The notes: generated by a model not told the origin, from the sequence alone. A DNA stretch of 64,000 nt from Pseudomonas xionganensis (GCF_009763245.1 NZ_WKJZ01000002.1:383251-447250), one strand, 5' to 3'; positions 45,489 to 54,731 are shown, counted from the stretch's first letter. Made by a program: numbers and translations.

Positions 45489-45776
45489 TCAGCCGCGGGC
45501 GGCCTTGATCACGTCGATATAGGGCTCGGCAAAGCGCTGATCCTGGATCAGGGCGATAAAGTCGTTGCCTTTGGCGTCCTTGGTATTCAGGTCATAGCCG
45601 GCGGCCTTGAAGAAGCCGACAAACCGCTCGAAGTCGTCGATGCGCAGGCCACGGTAGGCCTTGACCAGCTTGTGCAGGGACGGCGGGGTGTCGTCGGCCG
45701 GCTCCACGGCCAGGAACAGCTTGATCGACTCGTCGCTGATCTCTTCGCCAATCACCTGTTTCTTGTCTTTGCGCAT
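45489..45776 (-). CDS. PA4642 family conserved protein
   Basis: 95-residue soluble protein; its opening MRKDKKQVIGEEISDESIK and central YRGLRIDDFERFVGFF agree with the Pseudomonas PA4642 family as I recall it. No catalytic motif, signal or membrane segment. I take the second of two tandem ATGs because it is six bases from GGAG. Function unknown; stands alone, divergent from the SulP gene. Confidence 0.8.
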   Translation of the reverse strand: MRKDKKQVIGEEISDESIKLFLAVEPADDTPPSLHKLVKAYRGLRIDDFERFVGFFKAAGYDLNTKDAKGNDFIALIQDQRFAEPYIDVIKAARG

Positions 45777-45957
45777 CATCTACTCCAGCTTGCGGGCTCG
45801 GTGGGGCCGGCAGTTTACCCCTGGCCACCCCGGGGCTCAACGCATGCCGTACAACCCTGTCTTGTAGCACGGCCCGGGGGCCTGCCCCAGGCGACTTAGG
45901 TCCAGTCCAGGGCGGCGCGGGCCGCTCTATACTCAAGGCATCCAGCCTGGAGTCGCC

Positions 45958-47667
45958 ATGCCCCTACCCCCACTGTTCGCCGCCTGGCGGCAAAGCCTGC
46001 GCGCCGGCTTTACCTGGCAGCGCCTGCGCGGCGACCTGACGGCCGGGCTGACGGTGGGCATTATTGCCATTCCCCTGGCCATGGCCCTGGCGATAGCCGT
46101 GGGCGTGGCGCCGCAGCACGGACTGTATACGGTGCTGGTGGCCGGCAGCCTGATCGCCCTGTGTGGCGGCTCGCGCTTTAACGTGTCCGGCCCCACGGCG
46201 GCCTTTGTGGTGATTCTGCTGCCGATCACCCAGCAATTCGGCCTGGGCGGCCTGCTGCTGTGCACCCTGCTAGCCGGACTGATCCTGATCTGCCTGGGGC
46301 TGATGCGCGCCGGACGCCTGATCGAGTTTGTTCCCTACCCGGTGACCCTGGGCTTTACCGCCGGCATCGGCATCGTCATCGCCACCCTGCAGCTCAAGGA
46401 CCTGCTCGGCCTGAGCCTGAGCAGCCAGCCCGCCCACTATCTGCAGCACTGGAGCGCCCTGTGGCAGGCCCTGCCCAGCCTGCAACCGGGGGACTGCCTG
46501 GTGGCCCTGGTGTGCCTGGCGGTGCTGCTGATCTGGCCGCGCTGGGTGCCGAAAGTGCCCGGGCATCTGGCAGCACTGGCCGTCGGCGCCCTGCTCGCGC
46601 TGTTGCTGGAGGCCGGCGGTGTGCCGGTGGCGACCCTGGGCGAGCGTTTCAGCTACAGCCTGGACGGCATCGAGCATCCCGGCATCCCGCCCTTTCTGCC
46701 CAGCCCGCTGCTGCCCTGGCAGCTGCCGGGGCCCGATGGTCAGCCGTTGCTGCTGAGCTTCGAATTGTTGCGCCAGCTGCTCGCCCCGGCTTTCGCCATC
46801 GCCATGCTCGGCGCCATCGAATCGCTGCTGTGCGCGGTGGTGGCCGATGGCATGACCGGCAGCAAGCACGACCCCAATGCCGAACTGCTCGGCCAGGGCA
46901 TCGGCAATCTGCTGGCGCCCTTCTTCGCCGGCATCACCGCCACCGCCGCCATCGCCCGTACCGCGGCCAATGTGCGCGCCGGGGCCTTCTCGCCCCTGGC
47001 GGCGATCATCCATGCCGGCGTGGTGTTGATCGCCATTCTGTTTCTCGCCCCGCTGTTCAGCTACCTGCCCATGGCCGCCCTGGCCGCCCTGCTGCTGATG
47101 GTGGCCTGGAACATGAGCGAGGTGCGGCATGTGGGCCACACCCTGCGCATCGCCCCGCGCAGCGATGTGCTGGTGCTGCTGACCTGCCTGGTCCTGACCG
47201 TGCTGTTCGATATGGTGCTGGCGGTGGGCGTCGGCCTGCTGCTGGCCGCCGGCCTGTTTATCAAGCGCATGAGCGACCTGACCGATACCGAGCCGCTGAC
47301 CAAGGGCTTTCACCAGGCCCTGGCGGATCTGCCCGAGCATGTGCTGGCCTACGCCATCCGTGGCCCGCTGTTTTTCGGCGCGGCGGAAAAAGCCCTGAGC
47401 GTACTGCGCCGCTTTACCCCGGGGGTAAGGGTGGTGATCGTCGATATCAGCGCCGTACCGCTGCTGGACATGACCGCCCTGGCGGCCCTGGACAATGTGC
47501 TGCGCGACTACCGCGAGCAGGGCGTGGGGCTGATTCTGAGCGGGCCGACGCCCCAGGTGCGCCTGCAACTACGCCGCGCCGGCATCCAGCGCCGCGACGG
47601 CGAGCTGGCCTATGTGCGCGACTTGCAGCAGGCCCGGGAAAAGGCCCTGCGCTGGCTGGGGCCCTGA
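45958..47667 (+). CDS. SulP family anion transporter with STAS domain
   Basis: 569-residue membrane transporter with about 12-14 hydrophobic segments and a C-terminal STAS domain (about 450-555, VVIVDISAVPLLDMTALAALD). Family motif LTAGLTVGIIAIPLAMALAIA near residue 30. SulP proteins carry sulfate, bicarbonate or dicarboxylates; nothing nearby (no carbonic anhydrase, no cys genes) decides which. GGAG lies six bases before the ATG. Confidence 0.87.
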   Translation: MPLPPLFAAWRQSLRAGFTWQRLRGDLTAGLTVGIIAIPLAMALAIAVGVAPQHGLYTVLVAGSLIALCGGSRFNVSGPTAAFVVILLPITQQFGLGGLLLCTLLAGLILICLGLMRAGRLIEFVPYPVTLGFTAGIGIVIATLQLKDLLGLSLSSQPAHYLQHWSALWQALPSLQPGDCLVALVCLAVLLIWPRWVPKVPGHLAALAVGALLALLLEAGGVPVATLGERFSYSLDGIEHPGIPPFLPSPLLPWQLPGPDGQPLLLSFELLRQLLAPAFAIAMLGAIESLLCAVVADGMTGSKHDPNAELLGQGIGNLLAPFFAGITATAAIARTAANVRAGAFSPLAAIIHAGVVLIAILFLAPLFSYLPMAALAALLLMVAWNMSEVRHVGHTLRIAPRSDVLVLLTCLVLTVLFDMVLAVGVGLLLAAGLFIKRMSDLTDTEPLTKGFHQALADLPEHVLAYAIRGPLFFGAAEKALSVLRRFTPGVRVVIVDISAVPLLDMTALAALDNVLRDYREQGVGLILSGPTPQVRLQLRRAGIQRRDGELAYVRDLQQAREKALRWLGP

Positions 47668-47675
47668 TGCGTCCT

Positions 47676-47754
47676 GGTGGAAAACGCTACGCGGTTTTCC
47701 ACCCTGCACAGGCCGGTAATCCGTAGGGTGGATAACGCGAAGCTTATCCACCAG
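47676..47754. repeat. GTAGGGTGGA-type palindrome pair
   Basis: GGTGGAAAACGC...GCGGTTTTCCACC and GTAGGGTGGATAACGCGAAG...CCACC between convergent SulP and hpt genes. Possible terminator for either. Confidence 0.7.
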
Positions 47755-47807
47755 AGGCTAGTGCGGTGGACAGGTCTAAGGCCCATCCACCCCAACGTTC
47801 AGAACGC

Positions 47808-48365
47808 TTACAGCCCCTTGACCGCGTAGATGCCCGGCGCGTTGCGCCAGTAGCCCTTGTAGTCCATGCCGTAGCCGAAGATATAACGGTCGATGCAGGG
47901 CAGGCCGACAAAATCCGCCTTCAGGTCCGGGCGGGCCTTGCGGTCATGGTCCTTGTCGATCAGCACGGCGGTATGCACGGCACGGGCACCGGCATGGCGG
48001 CAGAAGTCGATGATGGCGCCCAGGGTGTGCCCCTCATCGAGGATGTCATCGATGATCAGCACATCACGATCGATAAAGGAGATTTCCGGCTTGGCCTTCC
48101 AGAACAGCTCGCCGCCGCTGGTTTCGTTGCGGTAGCGGGTGGCGTGCAGGTAGGACAGCTCCAGAGGGAAGTTGAGCTTGGGCAGCAGCTTGCCGGAGAA
48201 GATCAAACCGCCGTTCATCACGCAGAACACCACCGGGTTGCTCTCGGCCAGCTGGCCATTGATCACCTCGGCGAGCTGGTCGATGGCAGCCTCCACCTGG
48301 GCTTCGGTGTACAGGCAATCGGCTTCGGCCATGACTTGGCGGATATGCGCGAGATCGACGGACAT
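47808..48365 (-). CDS. hpt: Hypoxanthine-guanine phosphoribosyltransferase
   Basis: 185-residue purine salvage enzyme making IMP and GMP from hypoxanthine and guanine with PRPP. PRPP loop VLIIDDILDEGHTL, FCVMNGGLIFSG near residue 47, and base-binding KADFVGLP. AGGAGA lies eight bases before ATG 48365; the upstream frame to 48467 is unsupported. Divergent from upp, so salvage of both base classes is arranged around one regulatory region. Confidence 0.92.
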   Translation of the reverse strand: MSVDLAHIRQVMAEADCLYTEAQVEAAIDQLAEVINGQLAESNPVVFCVMNGGLIFSGKLLPKLNFPLELSYLHATRYRNETSGGELFWKAKPEISFIDRDVLIIDDILDEGHTLGAIIDFCRHAGARAVHTAVLIDKDHDRKARPDLKADFVGLPCIDRYIFGYGMDYKGYWRNAPGIYAVKGL

Positions 48366-48507
48366 GCTGTGTTCTCCTGGATGAGCGGCTGCGCACAAAC
48401 CAGCAAACCTGATCGATGCGTCAAAATAAAAGCCGGCAAAGGTACGCATCCGCAGGGCGCGGAGCAACCCCTGGCGGACAAAGTGCAGAAAAGTCTGCCA
48501 GCGGAGG

Positions 48508-48526
48508 AAATTTAGCCGCTAAATTT
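48508..48526. promoter_or_regulatory. AAATTTA palindrome between hpt and upp
   Basis: Perfect 7-bp arms AAATTTA/TAAATTT around GCCGC in a GC-rich divergent intergenic region, about 90 bases before upp. Possible operator; no known regulator recognised. Confidence 0.35.
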
Positions 48527-48613
48527 GCCAATCTCCACGCGCACAGAGGTTTATTGGCATGGCCAATGCTTTACTCTAACGCGATTTTTGACGCCCACCG
48601 CTGGAGACGCCCC

Positions 48614-49252
48614 ATGCCCGTCCATGAGATCCGCCACCCGCTGATCCGCCACAAGCTCGGCCTGATGCGCCGTGCCGATATCAGCACGAAAAACTTTCGC
48701 GAACTGGCCCAGGAGGTTGGCGCCCTGCTGACCTATGAAGCGACCCAGGACCTGCCTCTGGAAAACTACGAAATCCAGGGCTGGGCCGGCACCGTGCAAG
48801 TGGAGAAGATCGCCGGCAAGAAGATCACCGTGGTACCGATCCTGCGCGCCGGTATCGGCATGCTCGACGGTGTGCTCAGCCTGATCCCCGGGGCCAAGGT
48901 CAGTGCCGTGGGCGTGGCGCGCAACGAGGAAACCCTGCAGGCCCACACTTATCTGGAAAAGCTCGCCCCGGAAATCGACGAGCGCCTGGCCCTGATCATC
49001 GACCCCATGCTGGCCACTGGCGGCTCCATGGTCGCCACTATCGACCTGCTGAAAAAGGCCGGCTGCAAGGAAATCCGCGCCATGGTTCTGGTCGCCGCCC
49101 CCGAAGGCATCAAGGTGGTCAACGACGCCCACCCGGACGTGACCATTTTCACCGCCTCCATCGACCAGCGCCTGAACGAGCACGGCTACATCATTCCCGG
49201 CCTGGGCGATGCTGGGGACAAGATCTTCGGCACCAAACAGAAGGAAGCCTGA
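48614..49252 (+). CDS. upp: Uracil phosphoribosyltransferase
   Basis: 212-residue enzyme converting uracil and PRPP to UMP. Opening [20 protein letters not shown] loop [11 protein letters not shown] and C-terminal [16 protein letters not shown] are diagnostic. GGAG lies eight bases before the ATG. One base separates it from uraA, forming a uracil uptake and salvage operon. Confidence 0.97.
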   Translation: MPVHEIRHPLIRHKLGLMRRADISTKNFRELAQEVGALLTYEATQDLPLENYEIQGWAGTVQVEKIAGKKITVVPILRAGIGMLDGVLSLIPGAKVSAVGVARNEETLQAHTYLEKLAPEIDERLALIIDPMLATGGSMVATIDLLKKAGCKEIRAMVLVAAPEGIKVVNDAHPDVTIFTASIDQRLNEHGYIIPGLGDAGDKIFGTKQKEA

Positions 49253-49253
49253 T

Positions 49254-50519
49254 ATGCAGGACCATATGCAGGACGCCACCTGGCGCCAGGCCCTGGCCGG
49301 TTCGCAGATGCTCTTCGTGGCCTTCGGCGCCCTGGTGCTGATGCCGCTGATCACCGGCATGGACCCGAACGTGGCGCTGTTCACCGCCGGTATCGGCACC
49401 CTGATCTTCCACCTGGTGACCAAGAACCAGGTGCCGGTGTTTCTCGCCTCCAGCTTTGCCTTTATCGCCCCGATCATGGCGGCCAAGGCCGACTTCGGCC
49501 TGCCCGCCACCCTCGGCGGCCTGGTCGCCGCCGGCTTTGCCTATATGCTTCTGGCCGGCGCGGTGAAGCTCAAGGGCACCGGTTTTATCGACCGCCTGCT
49601 GCCGCCGGTGGTGATCGGCCCGGTGATCATGGCGATCGGCCTGGGCCTGGCCCCGGTGGCGGCCAATATGGCCATGGGCAAGGCCGGTGACGCCAGCGTG
49701 CAGCTGGTGCCCGGCGACGTGGCACTGATGATCTCCCTGCCAGCCCTGATCACCACCCTGATCGTGGCGGTGATCGGCCGCGGCATCTTCCGCCTGGTGC
49801 CGATTCTCTGCGGCATCGCCGTGGGCTATGGCCTGGCCATCTTCTTCGGCGTGGTGGATTTCAGCGCAGTGAGCGCAGCGCCCTGGCTGGCGGTGCCCAA
49901 CTTCGTCGCCCCGGAACTGCACTGGGGCGCCATCCTGTTTATCCTGCCGGTGGCCATCGCCCCGGCCATCGAGCATATCGGCGATGTACTGGCGATTGGC
50001 ACGGTGACCGGCAAGAACTACCTGAAACAGCCGGGCCTGCACCGCACCCTGCTCGGCGACGGCCTGGCCACCTCGGCCGCAGGCCTGCTCGGCGGGCCGC
50101 CCAACACCACCTACTCGGAAGTCACCGGGGCGGTGATGCTGACCAAGAATTTCAACCCCAAGGTCATGCTCTGGGCGGCGCTGATCGCCATTGTGCTGGC
50201 CTTTATCGGCAAGTTCGGGGCGATACTGCAGAGCATCCCGGTGCCGGTGATGGGCGGTATTCTCTGCCTGCTGTTCGGCTCCATCGCGGTGGTGGGCCTG
50301 AATACCCTGATCCGCCATCAGGTGGACCTGTCCGAGGCACGCAACCTGGTGATTGTCGCGGTAACCCTGGTGTTCGGCATCGGCGGCATGGTGATCGGCG
50401 CCGGCGACGTCAGCCTCAAGGGCATCTCCCTGTGCGGCATCGTCGCCATCCTGCTCAACCTGCTGCTGCCCGGCGGCAAGGGCTGGAGCAACCGCAACCT
50501 GGACACCGAACAGGGTTAA
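49254..50519 (+). CDS. uraA: Uracil permease, NCS2 family
   Basis: 421-residue inner-membrane nucleobase:H+ symporter with about 14 hydrophobic segments. The NCS2 signature region is GGPPNTTYSEVTGAV, with conserved HIGDVLAIG upstream. Position directly after upp makes uracil the likely substrate. AGGAAG of its ribosome site lies within the end of upp; followed by a strong terminator. Confidence 0.93.
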   Translation: MQDHMQDATWRQALAGSQMLFVAFGALVLMPLITGMDPNVALFTAGIGTLIFHLVTKNQVPVFLASSFAFIAPIMAAKADFGLPATLGGLVAAGFAYMLLAGAVKLKGTGFIDRLLPPVVIGPVIMAIGLGLAPVAANMAMGKAGDASVQLVPGDVALMISLPALITTLIVAVIGRGIFRLVPILCGIAVGYGLAIFFGVVDFSAVSAAPWLAVPNFVAPELHWGAILFILPVAIAPAIEHIGDVLAIGTVTGKNYLKQPGLHRTLLGDGLATSAAGLLGGPPNTTYSEVTGAVMLTKNFNPKVMLWAALIAIVLAFIGKFGAILQSIPVPVMGGILCLLFGSIAVVGLNTLIRHQVDLSEARNLVIVAVTLVFGIGGMVIGAGDVSLKGISLCGIVAILLNLLLPGGKGWSNRNLDTEQG

Positions 50520-50532
50520 GCCGTCCGGCAAC

Positions 50533-50571
50533 AAAAATGCCGCCTGGGGGTGACCTCAGGCGGCATTTTTT
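50533..50571 (+). terminator. Bidirectional terminator between uraA and moaE
   Basis: AAAAATGCCGCCTG/CAGGCGGCATTTTT, 14-bp stem with T and A runs on both sides. Serves uraA and probably the convergent moa operon. Confidence 0.95.
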
Positions 50572-50610
50572 ATGGCTGTGTCTAGGGTCTGTTGCATGCA
50601 GCAATGCCTT

Positions 50611-50673
50611 GTAGGAGCCAGCTTGCTGGCGATCCCGGCAGATCAGAAGCATCGCCAGCAAGCTGGCTCCTAC
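50611..50673. repeat. Paired REP (BIME-like) element
   Basis: 23-bp perfect arms beginning GTAGGAGCCAGCTTGCTGGC, separated by 17 bases; each arm is itself palindromic. Same REP unit as 3637. Confidence 0.88.
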
Positions 50674-50746
50674 AGAGTTTGTTGCGCGATAGCGCGGCGC
50701 CCGAACGACGGAGCCTTCTAAGCCCCGCGCTCAAAAGCCTGACGGC

Positions 50747-51205
50747 TTAGCCCTTGTCCTGCCAGCGTTCGGCGGCGGCCTGGTCGCTGCAACGGCCGTC
50801 AACCCAGCGCGGGCCGTCGGCGGTGTCTTCCTTTTTCCAGAAGGGTGCGCGGGTTTTCAGGTAATCCATGATGAAGATGCAGGCATCGAAGGCGGCCTGG
50901 CGATGGGCGCTGCTGGTGCCGACAAAGACGATGGGCTCGCCCGGCTCCAGACGACCGACCCGGTGGATGATCTCGATATTCAGCAGCGGCCAGCGCTGGG
51001 CCGCCTCCTCGGCGATCTTGCCTAGGGATTTCTCGGTCATGCCGGGGAAGTGTTCGAGAAACATGCCGCCCACCTCGCGGCCTTCATTGAAGTCGCGCAC
51101 ATAGCCGACAAAGCTGACCACCGCACCGATGCCTAAGTTGGCGGCATGCAGGGCATTAAGGGCCAGGCCCGGATCAAAGGGCGCGGACTGCACACGAATG
51201 CCCAT
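50747..51205 (-). CDS. moaE: Molybdopterin synthase large subunit
   Basis: 152-residue catalytic subunit that adds dithiolene sulfur to precursor Z. Conserved FVGYVRDFNEG, HRVGRLEPGEPIVFV and active-site Lys region DYLKTRAPFWKKE. Follows moaD by two bases. Cytoplasmic. Confidence 0.95.
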   Translation of the reverse strand: MGIRVQSAPFDPGLALNALHAANLGIGAVVSFVGYVRDFNEGREVGGMFLEHFPGMTEKSLGKIAEEAAQRWPLLNIEIIHRVGRLEPGEPIVFVGTSSAHRQAAFDACIFIMDYLKTRAPFWKKEDTADGPRWVDGRCSDQAAAERWQDKG

Positions 51206-51207
51206 CT

Positions 51208-51450
51208 TTAACCGCCTGTTACTGTTGGAAAAAACGCCACTTCATCGCCGGCCTGCAAGGGCTCGTCGAGGCTGCAGAGCTCCTGATTGCGTGCACACAT
51301 CAGGTTCTGCTCGGCCAGCACATCCCACACCCCACCACGGCCCAGCAGGTGCTGGCGCAGCTCATCGAGGCTGGCGAATTCGCCGTTCAACTGCTCGCCA
51401 TCCAGGCCCAGGGCCTCGCGATAACGGGCGAAATACTGCACGCGGATCAT
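51208..51450 (-). CDS. moaD: Molybdopterin synthase sulfur carrier subunit
   Basis: 80-residue ubiquitin-like protein ending in the Gly-Gly (FFPTVTGG) that carries the thiocarboxylate. [10 protein letters not shown] is typical. Its start overlaps the moaC stop by four bases. The longer frame to 51546 overlaps moaC and is not used. Confidence 0.93.
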   Translation of the reverse strand: MIRVQYFARYREALGLDGEQLNGEFASLDELRQHLLGRGGVWDVLAEQNLMCARNQELCSLDEPLQAGDEVAFFPTVTGG

Positions 51451-51923
51451 GCCTCGTCCTCCAGCTTGTAGTGGCCGCTCTTGCCGCCGAGTTTCTCCAG
51501 CAGGCGCACCTGCTCGATGACCATGGCGCGGTCCACCGCCTTGCACATGTCGTAGATGGTCAGGGCGGCCACACTGGCGGCGGTCAGGGCCTCCATTTCC
51601 ACCCCGGTCTGCCCGGCCAGCTTGCAGGTGGCGCGGATATGCACGGCATCCTCGCCTTGCGCGCTGAGTTCGACCTTGACCCCGGTCAACAGCAGCGGAT
51701 GACAGAGCGGAATCAGATCGCTGGTCTTCTTCGCCGCCTGGATACCGGCGATACGCGCCACGGCGAACACATCGCCCTTGGGGTGTTCGCCCTGAACGAT
51801 CATCTGCAGGGTCTGCGGGCGCATGCGCACCCGGGCTTCGGCACTGGCTTCGCGGAAGGTATTGGCCTTGTCGGTGACATCGACCATATGGGCATGGCCC
51901 TGGGCATCGAGATGGGTAAGCAC
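51447..51923 (-). CDS. moaC: Cyclic pyranopterin monophosphate synthase
   Basis: 158-residue enzyme of the first molybdenum-cofactor stage. [32 protein letters not shown] and [19 protein letters not shown] are diagnostic. GTG start at 51923, seven bases after GGAG, matches the family N-terminus (LTHLDAQG). First gene of moaC-moaD-moaE; moaA is not in the window. Confidence 0.94.
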   Translation of the reverse strand: MLTHLDAQGHAHMVDVTDKANTFREASAEARVRMRPQTLQMIVQGEHPKGDVFAVARIAGIQAAKKTSDLIPLCHPLLLTGVKVELSAQGEDAVHIRATCKLAGQTGVEMEALTAASVAALTIYDMCKAVDRAMVIEQVRLLEKLGGKSGHYKLEDEA

Positions 51924-51984
51924 GGGCTGACTCCAGAAAGGGATGGCCCGATTGTAAACCCGCAGGTCAGGATATGGCAGGCAT

Positions 51985-52011
51985 AAAAATGCCCCGAGCA
52001 TAAGCCGGGGC
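51985..52011 (-). terminator. Terminator after the PIN-PhoH gene
   Basis: GCCCCG/CGGGGC stem, on the minus strand followed by ATTTTTATG, 60 bases beyond the phoH stop. Confidence 0.85.
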
Positions 52012-52035
52012 GTTGGGACTCTGGTTGATCAATGT

Positions 52036-52059
52036 CCCTCTCCCGCATCCGGGAGAGGG
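52036..52059. repeat. CTCTCCCGC-type REP palindrome
   Basis: CCCTCTCCCG/CGGGAGAGGG with a four-base loop, just past the phoH stop. Third copy of the family found in the guanidine carboxylase gene. Confidence 0.8.
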
Positions 52060-52071
52060 TTGCGAGGCCTG

Positions 52072-53463
52072 CTACATATGGGTTTCCGCGTACTCGGCGA
52101 GGATAGAGCGCGGCACGCCCTGCAGGGTGATATGCACGCCGTGGGCAAAGTCCTTGAAGCGTTCGGTGAGGTAGGTCAGGCCCGAACTGGGCGCCGACAG
52201 GTAGGGGGTGTCGATCTGCGCCAGATTGCCCAGGCAGACCACCTTGGAGCCGTTGCCGGCGCGGGTGATGATGGTTTTCATCTGATGCGGGGTGAGGTTC
52301 TGGCACTCGTCGATGAGGATCAGGCTCTGCTGGAAGCTGCGCCCGCGAATGTAGTTGAGCGATTTAAATTGCAGCGGCACCTTCTGCAGGATGTAGTCGA
52401 CGCTGCCATGGGTACTTTCATCGTCCATATGCAGGGCTTCCAGGTTGTCGGTGATGGCGCCGAGCCAAGGTTCCATCTTCTCCGCCTCGGTGCCGGGCAG
52501 AAAGCCGATTTCCTGATCCAGCCCCTGCACGCTGCGGGTGGCGATGATGCGTCGGTAGCGCTTGCTGACCATGGTCTGCTCGATGGCCGCAGCCAGGGCC
52601 AGGATGGTCTTGCCGGAACCGGCGGCGCCGGACAGGTTGACCAGGTGGATATCCGGGTCGAGCAGGGCATAGAGCGCCAGGGCCTGGTGGATATCCCGCG
52701 GGCGCAGGCCCCAGGCTTCCTGGTGCAGCAGCGGCTCCTGGTGCAGGTCGAGGATCACCAGCTCGTCGTCCTTGATCGCCTTGATCCAGCCGACAAAGCC
52801 CTGTTCATCCAGCAGGAATTCGTTGACGTGCACCGCCGGCAGGTTGTCGGTGAGCTGCACGCGGTGCCAGGTGCGGCCATGATCCTGGCGGGTTTCCACC
52901 TTGCTCACCCGATCCCAGAAGGAGCCGCCCATGTCGTGGTAGCCCTGGGACAGCAACGACACATCGTCCACCAGCTGGTCGGTGTGGTAGTCCTCCGACT
53001 CGATGCCGCAGGCCCGCGCCTTTAGGCGCATGTTGATGTCCTTGGTCACCAGCACCACATCCAGGCCAGGACGACGGGTCTTCAGCTCCACCAGCTGATT
53101 GATGATCTTGTTGTCGTTGAGGTCTTCCGGCAGCCAGGTGATGGGCGAGGCACTCTTGCTCATCAGAATCGAGAGGAAACCGCAGGGGCCGCTCTTCTCG
53201 CGCTGGATCGGCACACCGTGCTCCACCTCATCCGGGGTGGCGCCGCCGAGGATCTTGTCGATCAGACGGATGGCCTGCCGGCACTCGGCCGCCACGCCCT
53301 GTTTGCCGGTCTTCAGCTTGTCCAGTTCCTCCAGTACGGTCATCGGGATGGCGACATGGTGCTCCTGAAAATTCAGCAGCGCATTGGGATCGTGGATCAG
53401 CACATTGGTGTCGAGGGCATACAGGGTTGGAGCGGTGGGCTTGGCGCGTCCGTGGTCATCCAT
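52072..53463 (-). CDS. PhoH family protein with N-terminal PIN domain (PhoH2 type)
   Basis: 463-residue fusion of a PIN ribonuclease domain (about 10-150, LYALDTNVLIHD with the first catalytic Asp, LVTKDINMRLKA with another) and a PhoH ATPase (about 235-463, Walker A LSGAAGSGKT, Walker B LILIDECQN). Family members are RNA helicase/RNase enzymes, sometimes tied to toxin-antitoxin activity. It stands alone between moaC and dmeF with its own terminator. RNA target unknown. Confidence 0.92.
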   Translation of the reverse strand: MDDHGRAKPTAPTLYALDTNVLIHDPNALLNFQEHHVAIPMTVLEELDKLKTGKQGVAAECRQAIRLIDKILGGATPDEVEHGVPIQREKSGPCGFLSILMSKSASPITWLPEDLNDNKIINQLVELKTRRPGLDVVLVTKDINMRLKARACGIESEDYHTDQLVDDVSLLSQGYHDMGGSFWDRVSKVETRQDHGRTWHRVQLTDNLPAVHVNEFLLDEQGFVGWIKAIKDDELVILDLHQEPLLHQEAWGLRPRDIHQALALYALLDPDIHLVNLSGAAGSGKTILALAAAIEQTMVSKRYRRIIATRSVQGLDQEIGFLPGTEAEKMEPWLGAITDNLEALHMDDESTHGSVDYILQKVPLQFKSLNYIRGRSFQQSLILIDECQNLTPHQMKTIITRAGNGSKVVCLGNLAQIDTPYLSAPSSGLTYLTERFKDFAHGVHITLQGVPRSILAEYAETHM

Positions 53464-53762
53464 ACTCGGTCACCTTCTTCTAGTAGCCAAGCGGCGCAAG
53501 GGCGAGCTGCGCCGCGGAGGGGGCCGCCGACTTCTCGGTGCAGGGCCGAGAAGATACAAGCAAGGTGAGGGCCAATGGCCGCCACCTGTCTGCAGGGTTC
53601 GGCGGTCTTGTCTTCTGTATTAGCGCAAAAGAGATGACAGAAAAACGTTTTTTTACCGCTTTGCAGGTTTATTTGTCGGTGCGACAAAAAGCCCTTGGCG
53701 CCCTGCCCGGCCACCGTTAAAGTCGGAAGTCCAGCCGGGCGCAAAACCCTCGAAAATTCGCC
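53464..53762. other. Intergenic region between phoH and dmeF
   Basis: About 300 bases with an AT-rich core (AGAAAAACGTTTTTTTACCG near 53640), probably the phoH promoter region and dmeF tail. No gene seen; an open frame there is low-complexity and lacks support. Confidence 0.4.
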
Positions 53763-54731
53763 TCAGACGCCTGCCGCAACAGCACAGCGGTTGACCTCCA
53801 CGGTCACATGCACCAGCGCCGAAATCCCCGCCAGATGGGCCTTGTAGCGATCCGCTGAGGCGTCGCCATGGGTCACCACACTGACAATGCAGGCGTACTG
53901 GCTGCGCCCCACCCGCCACAGATGCAGATCCGCCACTTCGGTGTCCGCTTCCTGCGCCAGCGCGGTGCGCACCTGCGCGACAATGGGGCTGTCCATCTCC
54001 CGATCCAGCAGCACCCTGGCGGTTTCCAGCAACAGGCCCTTGGCCCATACCGCGATGATCACGGCGCCGATCACGCCCATCAGCGGGTCGAGCCAGCTCC
54101 AGCCCAGCCATAGGCCGCCGAGCAGGGCGACAATGGCCGCCACCGAGGTCAGGGCATCGGCCAGCACATGGACAAAGGCGGCATGGCGATTTAGATCCTT
54201 GCCGGGTGCGGTCGGGTGTGGGTGATCGTGATCGTGATCGTGATCGTGATCGCCATGAGCATGGCCGTGATGTCCATGCTGATCGCGCAGCAGCCAGGCC
54301 GACGCCAGGTTGACCAGCAAACCGATCACCGCCACCCACAAGGCCATCTCGAAGGCAATCACCTGAGGCTGCCAGAGGCGCCACAACGACTCGAAGGCCA
54401 GCATGGCCACCACCACCATCAGCATCAGGGAACTGGCAAAGCCGGCCAGCACCTCGATCTTCCAGGTGCCGAAGGCAAAACGCGGATCATTGGCATAGCG
54501 GCGCGCCAGCAGATAGGCCAGGGCGGTCAGGCCGATGGCGAGCATATGCGAGGCCATATGCCAGCCATCGGCCAGCAGGGCCATGGAGTTGAAGGCGTAG
54601 CCGGCGCTGATCTCCACCAGCATGGTCGCCCCGGTCAGCGCCACCACACGCCAGGCCTGACGCTCGGCGGTGGTTTCCAGCGGACGGTAATCGTGGGAAG
54701 GCTCCCAGCGCGAATGGTTGCAGGCAGTCAT
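53763..54731 (-). CDS. dmeF: CDF family metal efflux transporter (DmeF-like)
   Basis: 322-residue cation diffusion facilitator exporting divalent metals, probably Co2+/Ni2+. Membrane segments include MALLADGWHMASHMLAIG with the metal-site Asp/His pattern, and HVLADALTSVAAIVALL with a second HxxxD. A His/Asp loop (residues about 155-175, HGDHDHDHDHDHPHP) faces the cytoplasm. The GWHM and VNLASAWLL patterns fit the DmeF subgroup better than zinc-type ZitB. The usual rcnR-type regulator is not adjacent. Confidence 0.82.
   Translation of the reverse strand: MTACNHSRWEPSHDYRPLETTAERQAWRVVALTGATMLVEISAGYAFNSMALLADGWHMASHMLAIGLTALAYLLARRYANDPRFAFGTWKIEVLAGFASSLMLMVVVAMLAFESLWRLWQPQVIAFEMALWVAVIGLLVNLASAWLLRDQHGHHGHAHGDHDHDHDHDHPHPTAPGKDLNRHAAFVHVLADALTSVAAIVALLGGLWLGWSWLDPLMGVIGAVIIAVWAKGLLLETARVLLDREMDSPIVAQVRTALAQEADTEVADLHLWRVGRSQYACIVSVVTHGDASADRYKAHLAGISALVHVTVEVNRCAVAAGV
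54224..54253. repeat. GATCGT hexamer run encoding the His-Asp loop
   Basis: Four exact GATCGT units plus GATCGC inside dmeF, coding alternating His and Asp. Gain or loss of a unit keeps the frame. Confidence 0.95.

Noticed and set aside
53397-53744. 115-codon frame overlapping the phoH start
   Set aside because: Low-complexity, out of phase, no ribosome site.
54224-54253. Possible CRISPR-like tandem repeat
   Set aside because: Uninterrupted hexamers with no spacers, inside a gene.
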